Below, piece by piece: positions 1 through 8,862 of a stretch of 64,000 nt of DNA. A program made the position numbers and the translations under genes. Under the pieces are notes generated by a model. That model made no database searches. It was not told the origin of the DNA and saw only the letters and a list, made by a program, of their open reading frames with translations. Every line of letters begins with the position of its first letter. Position 1 is the first letter of the stretch. Origin of the DNA: Streptomyces sp. SAI-127 (lineage in GTDB: Bacteria; Actinomycetota; Actinomycetes; Streptomycetales; Streptomycetaceae); the NCBI RefSeq assembly GCF_029894425.1, contig NZ_JARXYJ010000001.1, positions 6,216,001-6,280,000 of the forward strand, in the 5' to 3' direction.

Positions 1-619
1 TGCCGACCGCGGCCATGCCGAAGCCGAGGTGCCAGCTGACCTCCTGGCCGACGGTGCCGATGGCCAGCGGGGCGAAGAAGGCACCCGCGTTGATGCCCAT
101 GTAGAAGATCGTGAAGCCGCCGTCGCGGCGCGGGTCGTCCGGGCCGTCGTAGAGGTGGCCCACCATCGTGGAGATGTTGGCCTTGAGCAGACCGGAACCG
201 GCGGCCACGAGCGCGAGACCGGCGAAGAACGGTGCCTGGCCGCCGGGCAGCGCCAGCACCAGGTGGCCGCACATGATCGTGACGGCCGCGATGGCCACGG
301 TCTTGCGCGGGCCCCAGACGCGGTCGCCGAGCCAGCCGCCGGGCATGGCGAGCAGATAGACCATCGCCGAGTAGACGGAGACGATCACGGTGGTGGTCGC
401 CAGGTCCATCGCGAGGCCGCCGCCCATGCTGCCCTTGCCGGCGTCGGGGCCGCCGGAGAGTAGGTAGACGGTGAGCAGGGCCTTCATGCCGTAGTAGGAG
501 AACCTCTCCCACATCTCGGTCATGAAGAGTGTGGCCAGTCCGCGGGGGTGGCCGAAGAAGGCTTTGTCGGAACCGGGGGTGCCCGGAGTCACCGAGTCCT
601 TCGTCAGGCTGGACGCCAT
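1..619 (-). CDS. POT/PTR-family peptide transporter, MFS fold (N-terminal part only)
   Basis: Reading leftward from ATG at 619, the frame stays open to the window edge, giving about 206 residues of N-terminus; the rest lies outside. The start of the protein carries the family signature ERFSYYGMKALL, followed by GGWLGDRVWGPRK, the loop 2-3 signature of MFS proteins, and the segment GSGLLKANISTMVG, which is typical of proton-dependent oligopeptide transporters. Hydrophobic helices alternate with short loops as expected for six of the usual twelve to fourteen spans. By family knowledge it would import di- and tripeptides with protons through the cytoplasmic membrane. It is divergent from the two-component system at 916, with a 296-base gap that holds both promoters. 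Family assignment is firm; substrate is inferred. Confidence 0.9.
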   Translation of the reverse strand, partial: MASSLTKDSVTPGTPGSDKAFFGHPRGLATLFMTEMWERFSYYGMKALLTVYLLSGGPDAGKGSMGGGLAMDLATTTVIVSVYSAMVYLLAMPGGWLGDRVWGPRKTVAIAAVTIMCGHLVLALPGGQAPFFAGLALVAAGSGLLKANISTMVGHLYDGPDDPRRDGGFTIFYMGINAGAFFAPLAIGTVGQEVSWHLGFGMAAVG

Positions 620-903
620 GGTCGTTCCTTGCTGGTGGGGATCACCGCACACAAAAGAGACCTTCAGCGACAGATACGCGCCAAAGGCCCCCACGATGCG
701 ACAGGTATTGATTCACCATACGGCAGGATACGGCCGGAAATGGAAGGACTTGAGACGTGAATCACAGGTGACCGAGGAACCGTACACCCTGTTTCTAAGG
801 TCCTTACGGGATTGGCACCCCACAGTCACAGGTTCACCCCACAACCACAAAAGGTAAGAACCACTGGGTTGCGATCACACCACAGCATCTGTCAGGAGCG
901 GTC

Positions 904-909
904 TACCAT
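904..909 (+). promoter_or_regulatory. Putative -10 element (TACCAT) giving a leaderless response-regulator mRNA
   Basis: TACCAT occupies -12 to -7 relative to the A of the ATG at 916, so transcription would start at the start codon. The only purine-rich stretch, AGGAG near 895, is 17 bases from the ATG, too far for a ribosome binding site. No clear -35 hexamer is visible. Leaderless mRNAs are common in actinobacteria; this one is inferred from spacing only. Confidence 0.45.
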
Positions 910-915
910 CAGCTC

Positions 916-1593
916 ATGACCCGTGTACTGCTCGCCGAGGACGATGCGTCCATTTCGGAGCCGCTGGCCCGCGCCCTGCGCCGGGAAGGGTACGAGGTCG
1001 AGGTGCGTGAGGACGGCCCCACGGCACTCGACGCCGGAATGCAGGGCGGCATCGACCTGGTCGTCCTCGACCTGGGTCTGCCCGGCATGGACGGCCTCGA
1101 GGTGGCCCGCCGACTGCGCGCCGAGGGCCACGCCGTACCGATCCTCATCCTCACCGCACGTGCCGACGAGGTGGACACCGTCGTCGGTCTCGACGCGGGC
1201 GCCGACGACTACGTGACCAAGCCCTTCCGGCTCGCCGAGCTGCTCGCCCGGGTCCGGGCCCTGCTGCGACGCGGGGCGTCCGAGCCGGCCCAGCCGCCGG
1301 CCACCCACGGGGTGCGCATCGACGTCGAGTCGCACCGGGCGTGGATGGGCGACGAGGAACTCCAGCTCACCGCGAAGGAGTTCGACCTGCTGCGGGTGCT
1401 GGTGCGGGACGCGGGGCGGGTGGTGACCCGGGACCAGCTGATGCGCGAGGTCTGGGACACCACGTGGTGGTCGTCGACCAAGACGCTCGACATGCACATC
1501 TCGTGGCTCCGCAAGAAGCTCGGCGACGACGCGGCCAACCCGAGGTACATCGCGACGGTACGAGGAGTGGGCTTCCGCTTCGAGAAGAGCTGA
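916..1593 (+). CDS. Two-component response regulator, OmpR/PhoB type
   Basis: 225 residues, the usual length for the family. The receiver domain (about 1-115) has the acidic pair in LLAEDD, the phospho-acceptor Asp52 in VVLDLGLPG, a Thr in ILTAR and Lys in VTKPF. The C-terminal winged helix (about 130-225) has TAKEFDLLRVL, the TLDMHISWLRKKL recognition region and a final VRGVGFRF. It would bind direct-repeat operators as a phosphorylated dimer. The partner kinase begins 33 bases downstream on the same strand, so the two are co-transcribed. The ATG is chosen because the receiver fold starts immediately and a -10-like hexamer lies at the leaderless distance. The stimulus cannot be read from the sequence. 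Confidence 0.95.
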   Translation: MTRVLLAEDDASISEPLARALRREGYEVEVREDGPTALDAGMQGGIDLVVLDLGLPGMDGLEVARRLRAEGHAVPILILTARADEVDTVVGLDAGADDYVTKPFRLAELLARVRALLRRGASEPAQPPATHGVRIDVESHRAWMGDEELQLTAKEFDLLRVLVRDAGRVVTRDQLMREVWDTTWWSSTKTLDMHISWLRKKLGDDAANPRYIATVRGVGFRFEKS

Positions 1594-1626
1594 CTCCCCG
1601 GGTACCCGGCTAGCAGGTAAGAGGAC

Positions 1627-2901
1627 ATGCGCCGTCGACTGATCCAGTCCACGCTCGCCGTAGTGCTCGTGGTGATCGCCGTCTTCGGCGTCTCCCTCGT
1701 CATCGTCGAGACCCGCACCATCAGCAACTCCGCCCAGGAGCGGGTCGACTCCGAGGCGATCCGGCTGGCCGGGATCGTGGACAGCCGGCTGTTCGCCGCG
1801 GAGGACGTGACCGCGGAGATCCTGCGTGACCAGGTCGCGCAGGAACGGTACGCCGTGATCCGGATCCCCGGAAGGGCACCGATCGAGGTCGGTTCCAAGC
1901 CGGTCGGCCAGGTCATCAGCTCCACGGAGAAGGGCGAGGAGGGCGAGACGGTCACCGTGCAGGAGCCGCGCTCCTCGGTGACCCGGGAGGTCGGCCGCAC
2001 GCTGCTGATCATCGGCCTCGTGGCACTGCTCGCGGTGATCGCCGCGGTGCTGCTCGCGATCCGCCAGGCCAACAAACTGGCCTCGCCGCTGACCGACCTC
2101 GCCGAGACCGCTGAACGGCTCGGCTCGGGCGACCCACGACCCCGGCACAAGCGGTACGGCGTCCCCGAGCTGGACCGGGTCGCCGATGTGCTGGACTCCT
2201 CCGCCGAGCGCATCGCGCGCATGCTGACGGCGGAGCGGCGCCTGGCCGCCGACGCCTCCCACCAGCTCCGTACGCCGCTGACCGCGCTCTCGATGCGCCT
2301 CGAGGAGATCACCCTCACCGACGACCCGGACACGGTGAAGGAGGAGGCGAACGTCGCGCTGACCCAGGTGGAGCGGCTGACGGACGTGGTCGAGCGGCTG
2401 CTGACCAACTCCCGCGACCCCCGGGCCGGCAACGCCGTCACCTTCGACCTCGACGAGGTCATCCAGCAGCAGCTCGCGGAGTGGCGGCCGGCGTACCGCA
2501 GTGCGGGCCGGGCGATCGTCAGCTCGGGCAAACGGCACCTCACAGCCGTCGGCACGCCCGGCGCCGTGGCCCAGGTCCTGGCCGCGCTGATCGAGAACTC
2601 CCTCATGCACGGCGGCGGCACGGTCGCGCTGCGCACCCGCGTCACCGGCAACCAGGCCGTCATCGAGGTCACCGACGAGGGCCCCGGCGTCCCCGCCGAC
2701 CTCGGCGCGCGGATCTTCGAGCGCACCATCAGCGGCCGCAACTCCACGGGCATCGGCCTCGCGGTCGCGCGGGACCTGGCGGAGGCCGACGGCGGCCGCC
2801 TGGAGATGCTCCAGGCCCAGCCTCCGGTCTTCGGCCTGTTCCTCTCCCGCACCCCGCTCAAGTCGACGGTGCTGGACGACGATGAGCCGACGGTGCGGTG
2901 A
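1627..2901 (+). CDS. Sensor histidine kinase, HAMP type
   Basis: 424 residues. An N-terminal membrane helix (about 7-27) and a second one (about 124-145) enclose a short extracytoplasmic sensor of roughly 95 residues. A HAMP linker follows, then the dimerisation helix with the phospho-acceptor His in DASHQLRTPL (about residue 210). The ATPase domain shows the N box (ALIENSLMHGG), the G1 box (VTDEGPGVP) and the G2 box (STGIGLAVARDL). AGAGGAC precedes the ATG. It would autophosphorylate and pass phosphate to the regulator just upstream. The 3' end, including the last coding bases and stop codon, is echoed in degenerate copies over the next 250 bases. Confidence 0.95.
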   Translation: MRRRLIQSTLAVVLVVIAVFGVSLVIVETRTISNSAQERVDSEAIRLAGIVDSRLFAAEDVTAEILRDQVAQERYAVIRIPGRAPIEVGSKPVGQVISSTEKGEEGETVTVQEPRSSVTREVGRTLLIIGLVALLAVIAAVLLAIRQANKLASPLTDLAETAERLGSGDPRPRHKRYGVPELDRVADVLDSSAERIARMLTAERRLAADASHQLRTPLTALSMRLEEITLTDDPDTVKEEANVALTQVERLTDVVERLLTNSRDPRAGNAVTFDLDEVIQQQLAEWRPAYRSAGRAIVSSGKRHLTAVGTPGAVAQVLAALIENSLMHGGGTVALRTRVTGNQAVIEVTDEGPGVPADLGARIFERTISGRNSTGIGLAVARDLAEADGGRLEMLQAQPPVFGLFLSRTPLKSTVLDDDEPTVR

Positions 2902-3160
2902 GGTGCGCGGGCTGAGCCGGGGATGGTGGGTCAGGGGCCTGTGTCCGAGGATCCGCTGCTCGGGGCGGAGGCCGACGGCGAGCCGTTGGTGCGGTGTCCT
3001 GCGCGGGCTGAGCCGGGGGATCCGCTGTTCTGGGCGGAGGCCGACGGCGGCCGCCTGGAGATGCTTCAGGCCCGGCCCCGGCCGTGCTGGACGACGACGA
3101 GCCGACGGTGCGGTGAGCTGCGCGGGCTGAGCCGGGGATGGTGGGTCAGGGGCCTGTGTC
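2902..3160. repeat. Mosaic of degenerate copies of the histidine-kinase gene end
   Basis: A 42-base block that starts just after the kinase stop codon (2904-2945) recurs exactly at 3119-3160. Its core, CGCGGGCTGAGCCGGGG, also appears a third time at 3001. The coding stretch at 2781-2810 is repeated with one change at 3036-3065, and the stop-containing end (GAGCCGACGGTGCGGTGA) is repeated at 3099. Copy offsets are 255 and 215 bases, so about 40 bases of the second copy are missing. No gene is seen between 2902 and 3158. The block runs into the convergent gtrA stop codon. Confidence 0.8.
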
Positions 3161-3677
3161 AGAGCACCCGCTGCTTGGGCCGGGGCGGCTTCTTGACCGC
3201 CGCCTGCTCCGCCTCCTCCAGGAAGGACTCCGCGCTCGCCACCGCCTCGCGGGCGGGGAGGGTCTTGAAGACCCAGCTGCGGTAGGACCAGAAGCGGAAG
3301 AGGGTGGCGATGCCGATGCCGACGAACTTGAAGATGTTGCTCTGCAGGGGGCTGTCCCAGCCGAAGCCGTAGGTCGCGGCGTACAGGATGCCGTTCTCGA
3401 TGACCAGGCCGACCACGCTGAACAGCAGGAACAGCGTCAGTTCCTTGGTGCGGCCGCTCTTGTCGCGGTCACGGTACGTGAAGTACCGGAACCCTATGTA
3501 GTTGAAGACGATCGCCACAACCGTGGCGATGACGCTCGCACGGACCACCGGAAGCTCGGTGACATGCCGTACGAGGTTGAACACGACGAGGTTGACGAGG
3601 AGGCCGGCTCCGCCCACCGCACCGAATTTGGCGACCTCGCGAACGATCCTTCGCAGCCCTGAGGAACCATGTCCCAT
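3159..3677 (-). CDS. GtrA-family membrane protein
   Basis: 172 residues with four hydrophobic spans (about 16-38, 44-62, 81-101, 112-130) and polar N- and C-terminal tails, the GtrA topology. Characteristic segments are KFGAVGGAGLLVNLVVFNL, the conserved FNYIGFRYFTYRD and the closing FRFWSYRSWVF. Family members are thought to flip or assist transfer of polyprenyl-linked sugars for cell-surface glycan modification. The C-terminal 35 residues are charged and cytoplasmic. The gene is divergent from purK. On the coding strand a TTGACG lies upstream of the ATG; it could be a -35 element but no good -10 follows at the usual distance. Confidence 0.9.
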   Translation of the reverse strand: MGHGSSGLRRIVREVAKFGAVGGAGLLVNLVVFNLVRHVTELPVVRASVIATVVAIVFNYIGFRYFTYRDRDKSGRTKELTLFLLFSVVGLVIENGILYAATYGFGWDSPLQSNIFKFVGIGIATLFRFWSYRSWVFKTLPAREAVASAESFLEEAEQAAVKKPPRPKQRVL

Positions 3678-3830
3678 GGTCGTACAGGCCCCCAGTCGAT
3701 TGGTTTCGTCAACTCAGCCATGCTAACCACCCCTCTGGCCCATTGCCTGTGGACGAACTCACACACAGGGAAACAAGCTGGTAAGAGGGCCGGTAAGAGG
3801 CGCTGAATCCAGCCGCCGTGGCGTGACCGA

Positions 3831-3836
3831 TACCCT
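3831..3836 (+). promoter_or_regulatory. Putative -10 element (TACCCT) giving a leaderless purK mRNA
   Basis: TACCCT sits exactly at -12 to -7 from the G of the GTG start codon at 3843, and no Shine-Dalgarno sequence precedes the codon. This is the arrangement expected for a leaderless transcript beginning at the GTG. No -35 hexamer could be assigned. Confidence 0.5.
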
Positions 3837-3842
3837 GGGGTC

Positions 3843-4982
3843 GTGACGTTCCCCGTAGTCGGCATGGTCGGCGGAGGCCAGCTCGCTCGTATGACACACG
3901 AGGCAGGCATCCCGCTCGGCATCAGGTTCAAGCTCCTCAGTGACACCCCTCAGGATTCCGCGGCGCAGGTGGTGAGCGACGTCGTCATCGGCGACTACCG
4001 CGACCTGGACACGCTGCGCGACTTCGCGCGCGGGTGCGATGTGATCACCTTCGATCACGAGCACGTACCCACAGAGCACCTCAGAGCCCTGGAGGCGGAC
4101 GGCATCCCCGTGCGCCCCGGCCCCGACGCGCTCGTGCACGCCCAGGACAAGGGCGTGATGCGCGCGCGGCTCGACGCGCTCGGCGTCCCGTGCCCCCGGC
4201 ACCGCATCGTCGTCGATCCCCAGGACGTGGCGGCCTTCGCGGCCGAGGGCGACGGCTTCCCCGTCGTCCTCAAGACCGTCCGCGGCGGCTACGACGGCAA
4301 GGGCGTGTGGGTCGTCGACTCCGTCGAGGAGGCCGCGGACCCCTTCCGGGCCGGCGTCCCCGTCCTCGCCGAGGAGAAGGTCGACTACGTCCGCGAGCTC
4401 GCCGCCAACGTCGTACGGTCGCCGCACGGCCAGGCCGTCGCCTACCCGGTGGTCGAGTCCCAGCAGGTGAACGGCGTCTGCGACACCGTGATCGCCCCCG
4501 CTCCCGGCCTCGACGAGGCCCTCGCCCTCAAGGCCGAGCAGATGGCCCTGTCCATCGCCAAGGAACTGGATGTCGTCGGCCACCTCGCCGTCGAGCTCTT
4601 CCAGACCCGCGACGGCCGCGTCCTCGTCAACGAACTGGCGATGCGCCCGCACAACTCGGGCCACTGGTCGATGGACGGCGCGATCACCTCCCAGTTCGCC
4701 AACCACGTCCGGGCCGTCCTCGACCTCCCGCTCGGCGACCCGCGCCCCCGCGCCAAGTGGACCGTGATGGTCAACGTCCTCGGCGGCGACTTCCCCGACA
4801 TGTACTCCGCGTACCTGCACTGCATGGCCCGCGACCCCAAGCTGAAGATCCACATGTACGGCAAGGACGTGAAGCCCGGCCGCAAGGTCGGCCACGTCAA
4901 CACCTACGGCGACGACCTGGACGACGTTCTCGAACGCGCACGTCACGCTGCCGGCTACCTGAGAGGCACGATCACCGAATGA
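3843..4982 (+). CDS. purK: 5-(carboxyamino)imidazole ribonucleotide synthase
   Basis: 379 residues; ATP-grasp enzyme that carboxylates AIR on nitrogen with ATP and bicarbonate in de novo purine synthesis. The N-terminal nucleotide-binding region has [11 protein letters not shown], typical of PurK. The region FDHEHVP follows, and the ATP-grasp core has [15 protein letters not shown] and later [19 protein letters not shown], the PurK-specific metal/substrate segment. The GTG start at 3843 is chosen because the first beta strand (FPVVGMVGG) begins at once and a -10 hexamer lies at the leaderless spacing. Its last four bases (ATGA) form the start of purE, so the two are translationally coupled and supply successive steps. 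Confidence 0.97.
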   Translation: MTFPVVGMVGGGQLARMTHEAGIPLGIRFKLLSDTPQDSAAQVVSDVVIGDYRDLDTLRDFARGCDVITFDHEHVPTEHLRALEADGIPVRPGPDALVHAQDKGVMRARLDALGVPCPRHRIVVDPQDVAAFAAEGDGFPVVLKTVRGGYDGKGVWVVDSVEEAADPFRAGVPVLAEEKVDYVRELAANVVRSPHGQAVAYPVVESQQVNGVCDTVIAPAPGLDEALALKAEQMALSIAKELDVVGHLAVELFQTRDGRVLVNELAMRPHNSGHWSMDGAITSQFANHVRAVLDLPLGDPRPRAKWTVMVNVLGGDFPDMYSAYLHCMARDPKLKIHMYGKDVKPGRKVGHVNTYGDDLDDVLERARHAAGYLRGTITE

Positions 4983-5500
4983 GCCCCGTTGTTGGCATCG
5001 TCATGGGTTCGGACTCCGACTGGCCCGTGATGGAGGCCGCCGCCCAGGCCCTCGACGAGTTCGAGATCGAGTACGAGGTCGACGTCGTCTCCGCGCACCG
5101 CATGCCGCGCGAGATGATCGCGTACGGCGAGCAGGCGGCCGAGCGGGGTCTGAAGGCGATCATCGCGGGGGCCGGCGGAGCCGCCCACCTCCCGGGCATG
5201 CTCGCCTCCGTGACCCCCCTCCCGGTCATCGGCGTCCCGGTCCCGCTGAAGTACCTCGACGGCATGGACTCGCTGCTCTCCATCGTGCAGATGCCGGCCG
5301 GCGTCCCGGTCGCGACCGTCTCCGTCGGCGGCGCCCGCAACGCCGGTCTGCTCGCGGCCCGCATCCTCGCCGCACACGACGAGGAACTCCTCGGCCGGAT
5401 GCGGGAGTTCCAGCAGGAGCTCAACGACCAGGCCACCGAGAAGGGCAAGCGCCTGCGCGCCAAGGTCGAGGGCTCCAACGGCTTCGGCTTCGGCAAGTGA
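4979..5500 (+). CDS. purE: 5-(carboxyamino)imidazole ribonucleotide mutase
   Basis: 173 residues, class I PurE. It moves the carboxylate of N5-CAIR to C4 to give CAIR. The N-terminal [13 protein letters not shown] and VVSAHRMP carry the conserved Ser, Asp and His of the active site, and [11 protein letters not shown] is the family's glycine-rich loop. ATG at 4979 overlaps the purK stop by four bases. The stop in turn overlaps the GTG of the dipeptidase gene at 5497 (GTGA), so purK, purE and the dipeptidase form one coupled transcription unit even though the last gene has no obvious role in purine synthesis. Confidence 0.97.
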   Translation: MSPVVGIVMGSDSDWPVMEAAAQALDEFEIEYEVDVVSAHRMPREMIAYGEQAAERGLKAIIAGAGGAAHLPGMLASVTPLPVIGVPVPLKYLDGMDSLLSIVQMPAGVPVATVSVGGARNAGLLAARILAAHDEELLGRMREFQQELNDQATEKGKRLRAKVEGSNGFGFGK

Positions 5501-6684
5501 CGGCCGTGGGACCGCTGGAGACGGCCCGGGAACTCCTGCGCGAGTTCCCGGTCGTCGACGGCCACAACGACCTCCCGTGGGCGCTGCGTGAACAGGTCCG
5601 CTACGACCTCGACGCGCGGGACATCGCCACGGACCAGTCGGCCCACCTGCACACCGACCTGGCGCGGCTCAGGGCGGGCGGGGTCGGTGCGCAGTACTGG
5701 TCGGTGTACGTCCGCTCGGACCTGCCCGACGCGGTGCCGGCGACACTGGAACAGATCGACTGCGTACGGCAGTTGCTGGCGCGCTACCCGCAGACACTGG
5801 CGCCCGCGCTGACGGCCGCCGACATGGAGGCGGCGCGCTCTCAGGGCCGTATCGCCTCCCTCATGGGTGCCGAGGGCGGTCACTCCATCGCCAACTCCCT
5901 CGCCACGCTACGCGCGTTGTACGCCCTCGGGGTGCGCTACATGACCCTCACCCACAACGACAACGTGGACTGGGCGGACTCGGCGACCGACGAGCCCGGC
6001 GTCGGGGGGCTTTCGGCCTTCGGCCGTGCGGTGGTCCGGGAGATGAACCGCGAGGGCATGCTCGTGGACCTCTCGCACGTGGCGGCGACGACCATGCGGG
6101 ACGCGCTCGACGCCTCGCTCGCGCCGGTGATCTTCTCGCACTCCTCCTCGCGGGCGGTGTGCGACCACCCGCGCAACATCCCGGACGACGTCCTGGAGCG
6201 CCTCCCGTCCAACGGCGGCATGGCGATGGTGACCTTCGTCCCGAAGTTCGTCCTCCAGGCCGCCGTCGACTGGACGGCCGCGGCCGACGAGAACATGCGC
6301 GAGCACGGCTTCCACCACCTCGCGACCACCCCGGAGGCGATGAAGGTGCACCGCGCCTTCGAGGAGCGCACCCCGCGCCCGGTCGCCACCGTCTCGACGG
6401 TGGCCGACCACCTGGACCACATGCGCGAGGTGGCCGGCGTGGACCACATCGGCATCGGCGGCGACTACGACGGCACCGCCTTCACCCCCGACGGCCTCAG
6501 CGACGTCGCCGGCTACCCCAACCTCATCGCCGAACTCCTGGACCGCGGCTGGTCGAAGCCCGACCTCGCCAAGCTGACCTGGCAGAACGCGGTACGGGTG
6601 CTGGGCGCGGCGGAGGACGTGGCCCGGGGCCTTCAGGCGACCCGTGCGCCGTCCAACGCGACCATCGAGTCGCTGGACGGCTGA
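5497..6684 (+). CDS. Membrane-dipeptidase-type zinc dipeptidase (peptidase family M19)
   Basis: 395 residues. All metal ligands of the renal-dipeptidase family are present: His23-x-Asp25 in DGHNDLPW, the bridging Glu126 in MGAEGGH, His194 in LVDLSHV, His215 in IFSHSSSR, and the catalytic Asp323 in GIGGDYDG. The enzyme would hydrolyse dipeptides, probably including those with a D residue at the C-terminus. There is no signal peptide, so it acts in the cytosol. It is coupled to purE by the GTGA overlap. Its last 52 bases overlap the end of the convergent, broken oxidoreductase gene. A paralogue that has lost every one of these ligands lies 1.1 kb downstream. Confidence 0.95.
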   Translation: MTAVGPLETARELLREFPVVDGHNDLPWALREQVRYDLDARDIATDQSAHLHTDLARLRAGGVGAQYWSVYVRSDLPDAVPATLEQIDCVRQLLARYPQTLAPALTAADMEAARSQGRIASLMGAEGGHSIANSLATLRALYALGVRYMTLTHNDNVDWADSATDEPGVGGLSAFGRAVVREMNREGMLVDLSHVAATTMRDALDASLAPVIFSHSSSRAVCDHPRNIPDDVLERLPSNGGMAMVTFVPKFVLQAAVDWTAAADENMREHGFHHLATTPEAMKVHRAFEERTPRPVATVSTVADHLDHMREVAGVDHIGIGGDYDGTAFTPDGLSDVAGYPNLIAELLDRGWSKPDLAKLTWQNAVRVLGAAEDVARGLQATRAPSNATIESLDG

Positions 6685-7605
6685 CCGCCGTCCGCCCCCA
6701 GGGCGGGGTAGTCGGTGTAGCCGTCCGCCCCGCCCACGTACATCAGATACCGGTCCCGGACCGGATTGAGGGGCACGCCCCGCCGCAGCCGGTCCACCAG
6801 GTCCGGGTTGGCGAGGAACGGCCGACCCAGGGCGACCAGGTCGGCCCCCGCGGCCAGCATGTCGTGGGCGGCCCGGGTGACGGCCCCGGTGGTGAGCCCG
6901 GACAGCACCGGGTTGCCGATCAGGACGCCGGGCCAGTCGGCGCGGATCCCCCGGTACCACTGTGTGCCGGGGTCGGCGTGCACGAGATGCAGGTAGGCCA
7001 GGTCCAGGCCCTTCGGCCGGGCCAGCAGAGCCGGGTAGAGGACCTCGGTGTCGTCCTCCTCGACACCGTTGACCGTGCTCCCGGGAGAGCCGTACGCCCA
7101 CCCGGTCCGCGCCGATCGCGTCGGCCACCGCCTCGGTGACCTCCGCCGTGAACCGCACCCGCCGCTCCACCGACCCGCCGTAGCCGTCCGTCCGGCGATT
7201 GGTGTTCCCGGCGAGGAACTGGTGCAGCAGATGCCCGTTGGCCGAGTGCACCTCGACGCCCTCGAAGCCCGCTTCGACGGCCCGGCGGGCGGCGGCGGCG
7301 AAGTCGTCGACGGTGGACCGGATGTCGGCCGCGGTCATCTCCCGGGGCACGACGGCCGCCCGGTGTCCGCCCGGAGTGAAGATCGTCTCCGGAAGCGGTA
7401 CGGCGGAGGGTGCGACGGGCGTCAGGCCCGTGGTCGCCGGATGGCCGACCCGGCCGCCGTGCTGGAGCTGGAGGAACATCCGCCCGCCGGTCGCCCGCAC
7501 GGCCTCGGTCACCCGCCGCCAGCCGGCCGTGTGCCGGTCGGTGTGGAGCGCGGTGATGTTCGAACCAACCGCCCCCAGCCGGCGCACGGCACCTCGGGCG
7601 CGCAC
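6633..7605 (-). pseudogene. Old-yellow-enzyme (NADH:flavin oxidoreductase) remnant, truncated and frameshifted
   Basis: Two leftward reading frames together match the OYE family. The upstream frame (7605 to about 7080) has HTDRHTAGW, MFLQLQHGGRVGHP, PREMTAADI, and the substrate/FMN segment EVHSANGHLLHQFLAGNTNRR (shortened here). It then runs out of frame at the CTCTCCCGGG run near 7077-7086. The remainder (LVHADPG..., ADLVALGRPFLANPDL, PDLVDRLRRG) continues in the next frame to 6633. Restoring the frame needs two added bases, or one removed. About 70-90 residues of the expected N-terminus, including the FMN-binding start of the barrel, are not found in any frame upstream. Loss at both places makes a decayed gene likelier than a read error. 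Confidence 0.75.
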
Positions 7606-7749
7606 TCACACTCACCAGAAGTCACTCCTGCTCCGTACACCAGCAGCAGTTCCCGACCCCCGAACGCCCCGCCCACCAGGAAGCCCCCCGCGCTCCGTGC
7701 GACGGTGGCCGTACGGCGATGAGGAAGATCACGACGTACGGAGCCCGTC

Positions 7750-8862
7750 ATGGCAGACCTCCAGGACGAACTGCCCCCCACGGCCGAGATGGGAGAGCTG
7801 CCCCGGCTCTTCGAGGCTGTGCCGGAGCTGTACACCCCCGTCTCCGACCCGGACAGCGAGCCCCTGGACCGTGCCCGCGCGATCCTCGCCGCACATCCCG
7901 TCGCCGACGGCTACAGCGGATTGCCCTGGGCCCTGAGACACCTGCGCTGGTTCGATCTGGAGGTCGGCGAGAGCGCCGTGGACACGGATCTGCCCCGGCT
8001 CAGGGAGGGCCACGTCGGCGCCCTGATGTGGTCGCTGCACCTGCCCGAGGGGCTCGACGGGGACCGTGCCGTCGGCGCCACCCTGGAACAGCTCGACCTG
8101 GTGAAGACGGTCGTACGGAATCACCCGGAGGGGCTGCGTCTGGCCTGCACCGCAGGACAGACCACCGACGCCCGCAACTGCGGCCGCGTCGCCGTCCTGC
8201 TCGGCCCCGCCGGAGCCGCCGCCCTCGGCGACTCGCTCGGCATCCTGCGCTCCCTGCACACCCTCGGCCTCCGTGTCCTCACCCTGTCCGGGGTGTCCTG
8301 GGCGAGCGAGGCGGGGCTCACCCGGTTCGGTGAGGAGGTGCTGCGCGAGATGAACCGGCTCGGAGTCCTCGCCGACCTCTCCGGCGCCTCCGAGGCCACC
8401 GTCCGGCGGGCCCTGGCGGTGGCCAAGGCACCGGTGCTCTTCACGCGCTCCGCCGCCCGCGCCCTGCGCCCCCATCCGGCCAACCTTCCCGACGACGTGC
8501 TCGCCCAGCTGGGCGCCGCCCGGGGCCTGTGCATGGTGCCGCTGACCGCCGAGCAGGCCGGCCCTACGGTCCGGGACGTCGCCGACCACCTCGACCATCT
8601 GCGCGTGGTCGCGGGCGCCGAATGCGTGGGCCTGTCCGGCACCTACGACGCCGGCATCGCCCACCCCCAGGAGCTCGACGACGCCGCCTGCTACCCGCAT
8701 CTCGTCGCCGAGCTGCTGCGCCGCGGCTGGGAGGAGGCCGACCTCGCACTGCTGACCTGGGGAAACGTCCAGCGGGTGCTGCGCGAGTCCGACTTCACCG
8801 CACGGGCGGCCCAGCTACGGCGCGAGCCGTCCACGGCGAAGATCGCCGAGCTCGACGGATAG
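7750..8862 (+). CDS. Peptidase-M19-fold protein lacking all zinc ligands (predicted pseudoenzyme)
   Basis: 370 residues, colinear with the dipeptidase at 5497. Shared landmarks are PWALR, TLEQ, EMNR.G.L.DLS, PDDVL, VADHLDH and the ending KIAELDG (TIESLDG in the active copy). Every metal or catalytic position is changed: His-x-Asp becomes Tyr55-Ser-Gly57, the bridging Glu becomes Ala154, the two His become Gly212 and Arg233, and the catalytic Asp becomes Thr298. The frame is intact and codon use looks normal, so it is likely expressed and not decaying. By inference it is a binding or regulatory protein, not a hydrolase. ATG at 7750 follows AGCCCGTC with no strong ribosome site. Its end seeds the 60-base repeats that follow. 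Confidence 0.85.
   Translation: MADLQDELPPTAEMGELPRLFEAVPELYTPVSDPDSEPLDRARAILAAHPVADGYSGLPWALRHLRWFDLEVGESAVDTDLPRLREGHVGALMWSLHLPEGLDGDRAVGATLEQLDLVKTVVRNHPEGLRLACTAGQTTDARNCGRVAVLLGPAGAAALGDSLGILRSLHTLGLRVLTLSGVSWASEAGLTRFGEEVLREMNRLGVLADLSGASEATVRRALAVAKAPVLFTRSAARALRPHPANLPDDVLAQLGAARGLCMVPLTAEQAGPTVRDVADHLDHLRVVAGAECVGLSGTYDAGIAHPQELDDAACYPHLVAELLRRGWEEADLALLTWGNVQRVLRESDFTARAAQLRREPSTAKIAELDG

Noticed and set aside
3759-4946. Long leftward frame opposite purK
   Set aside because: It lacks any recognisable motif and mirrors the codon bias of purK; the rightward frame is a clear PurK.
7606-7740. Missing N-terminus of the old-yellow-enzyme gene in another frame
   Set aside because: None of the leftward frames here shows the barrel-start motifs (APMTR-type) of the family.
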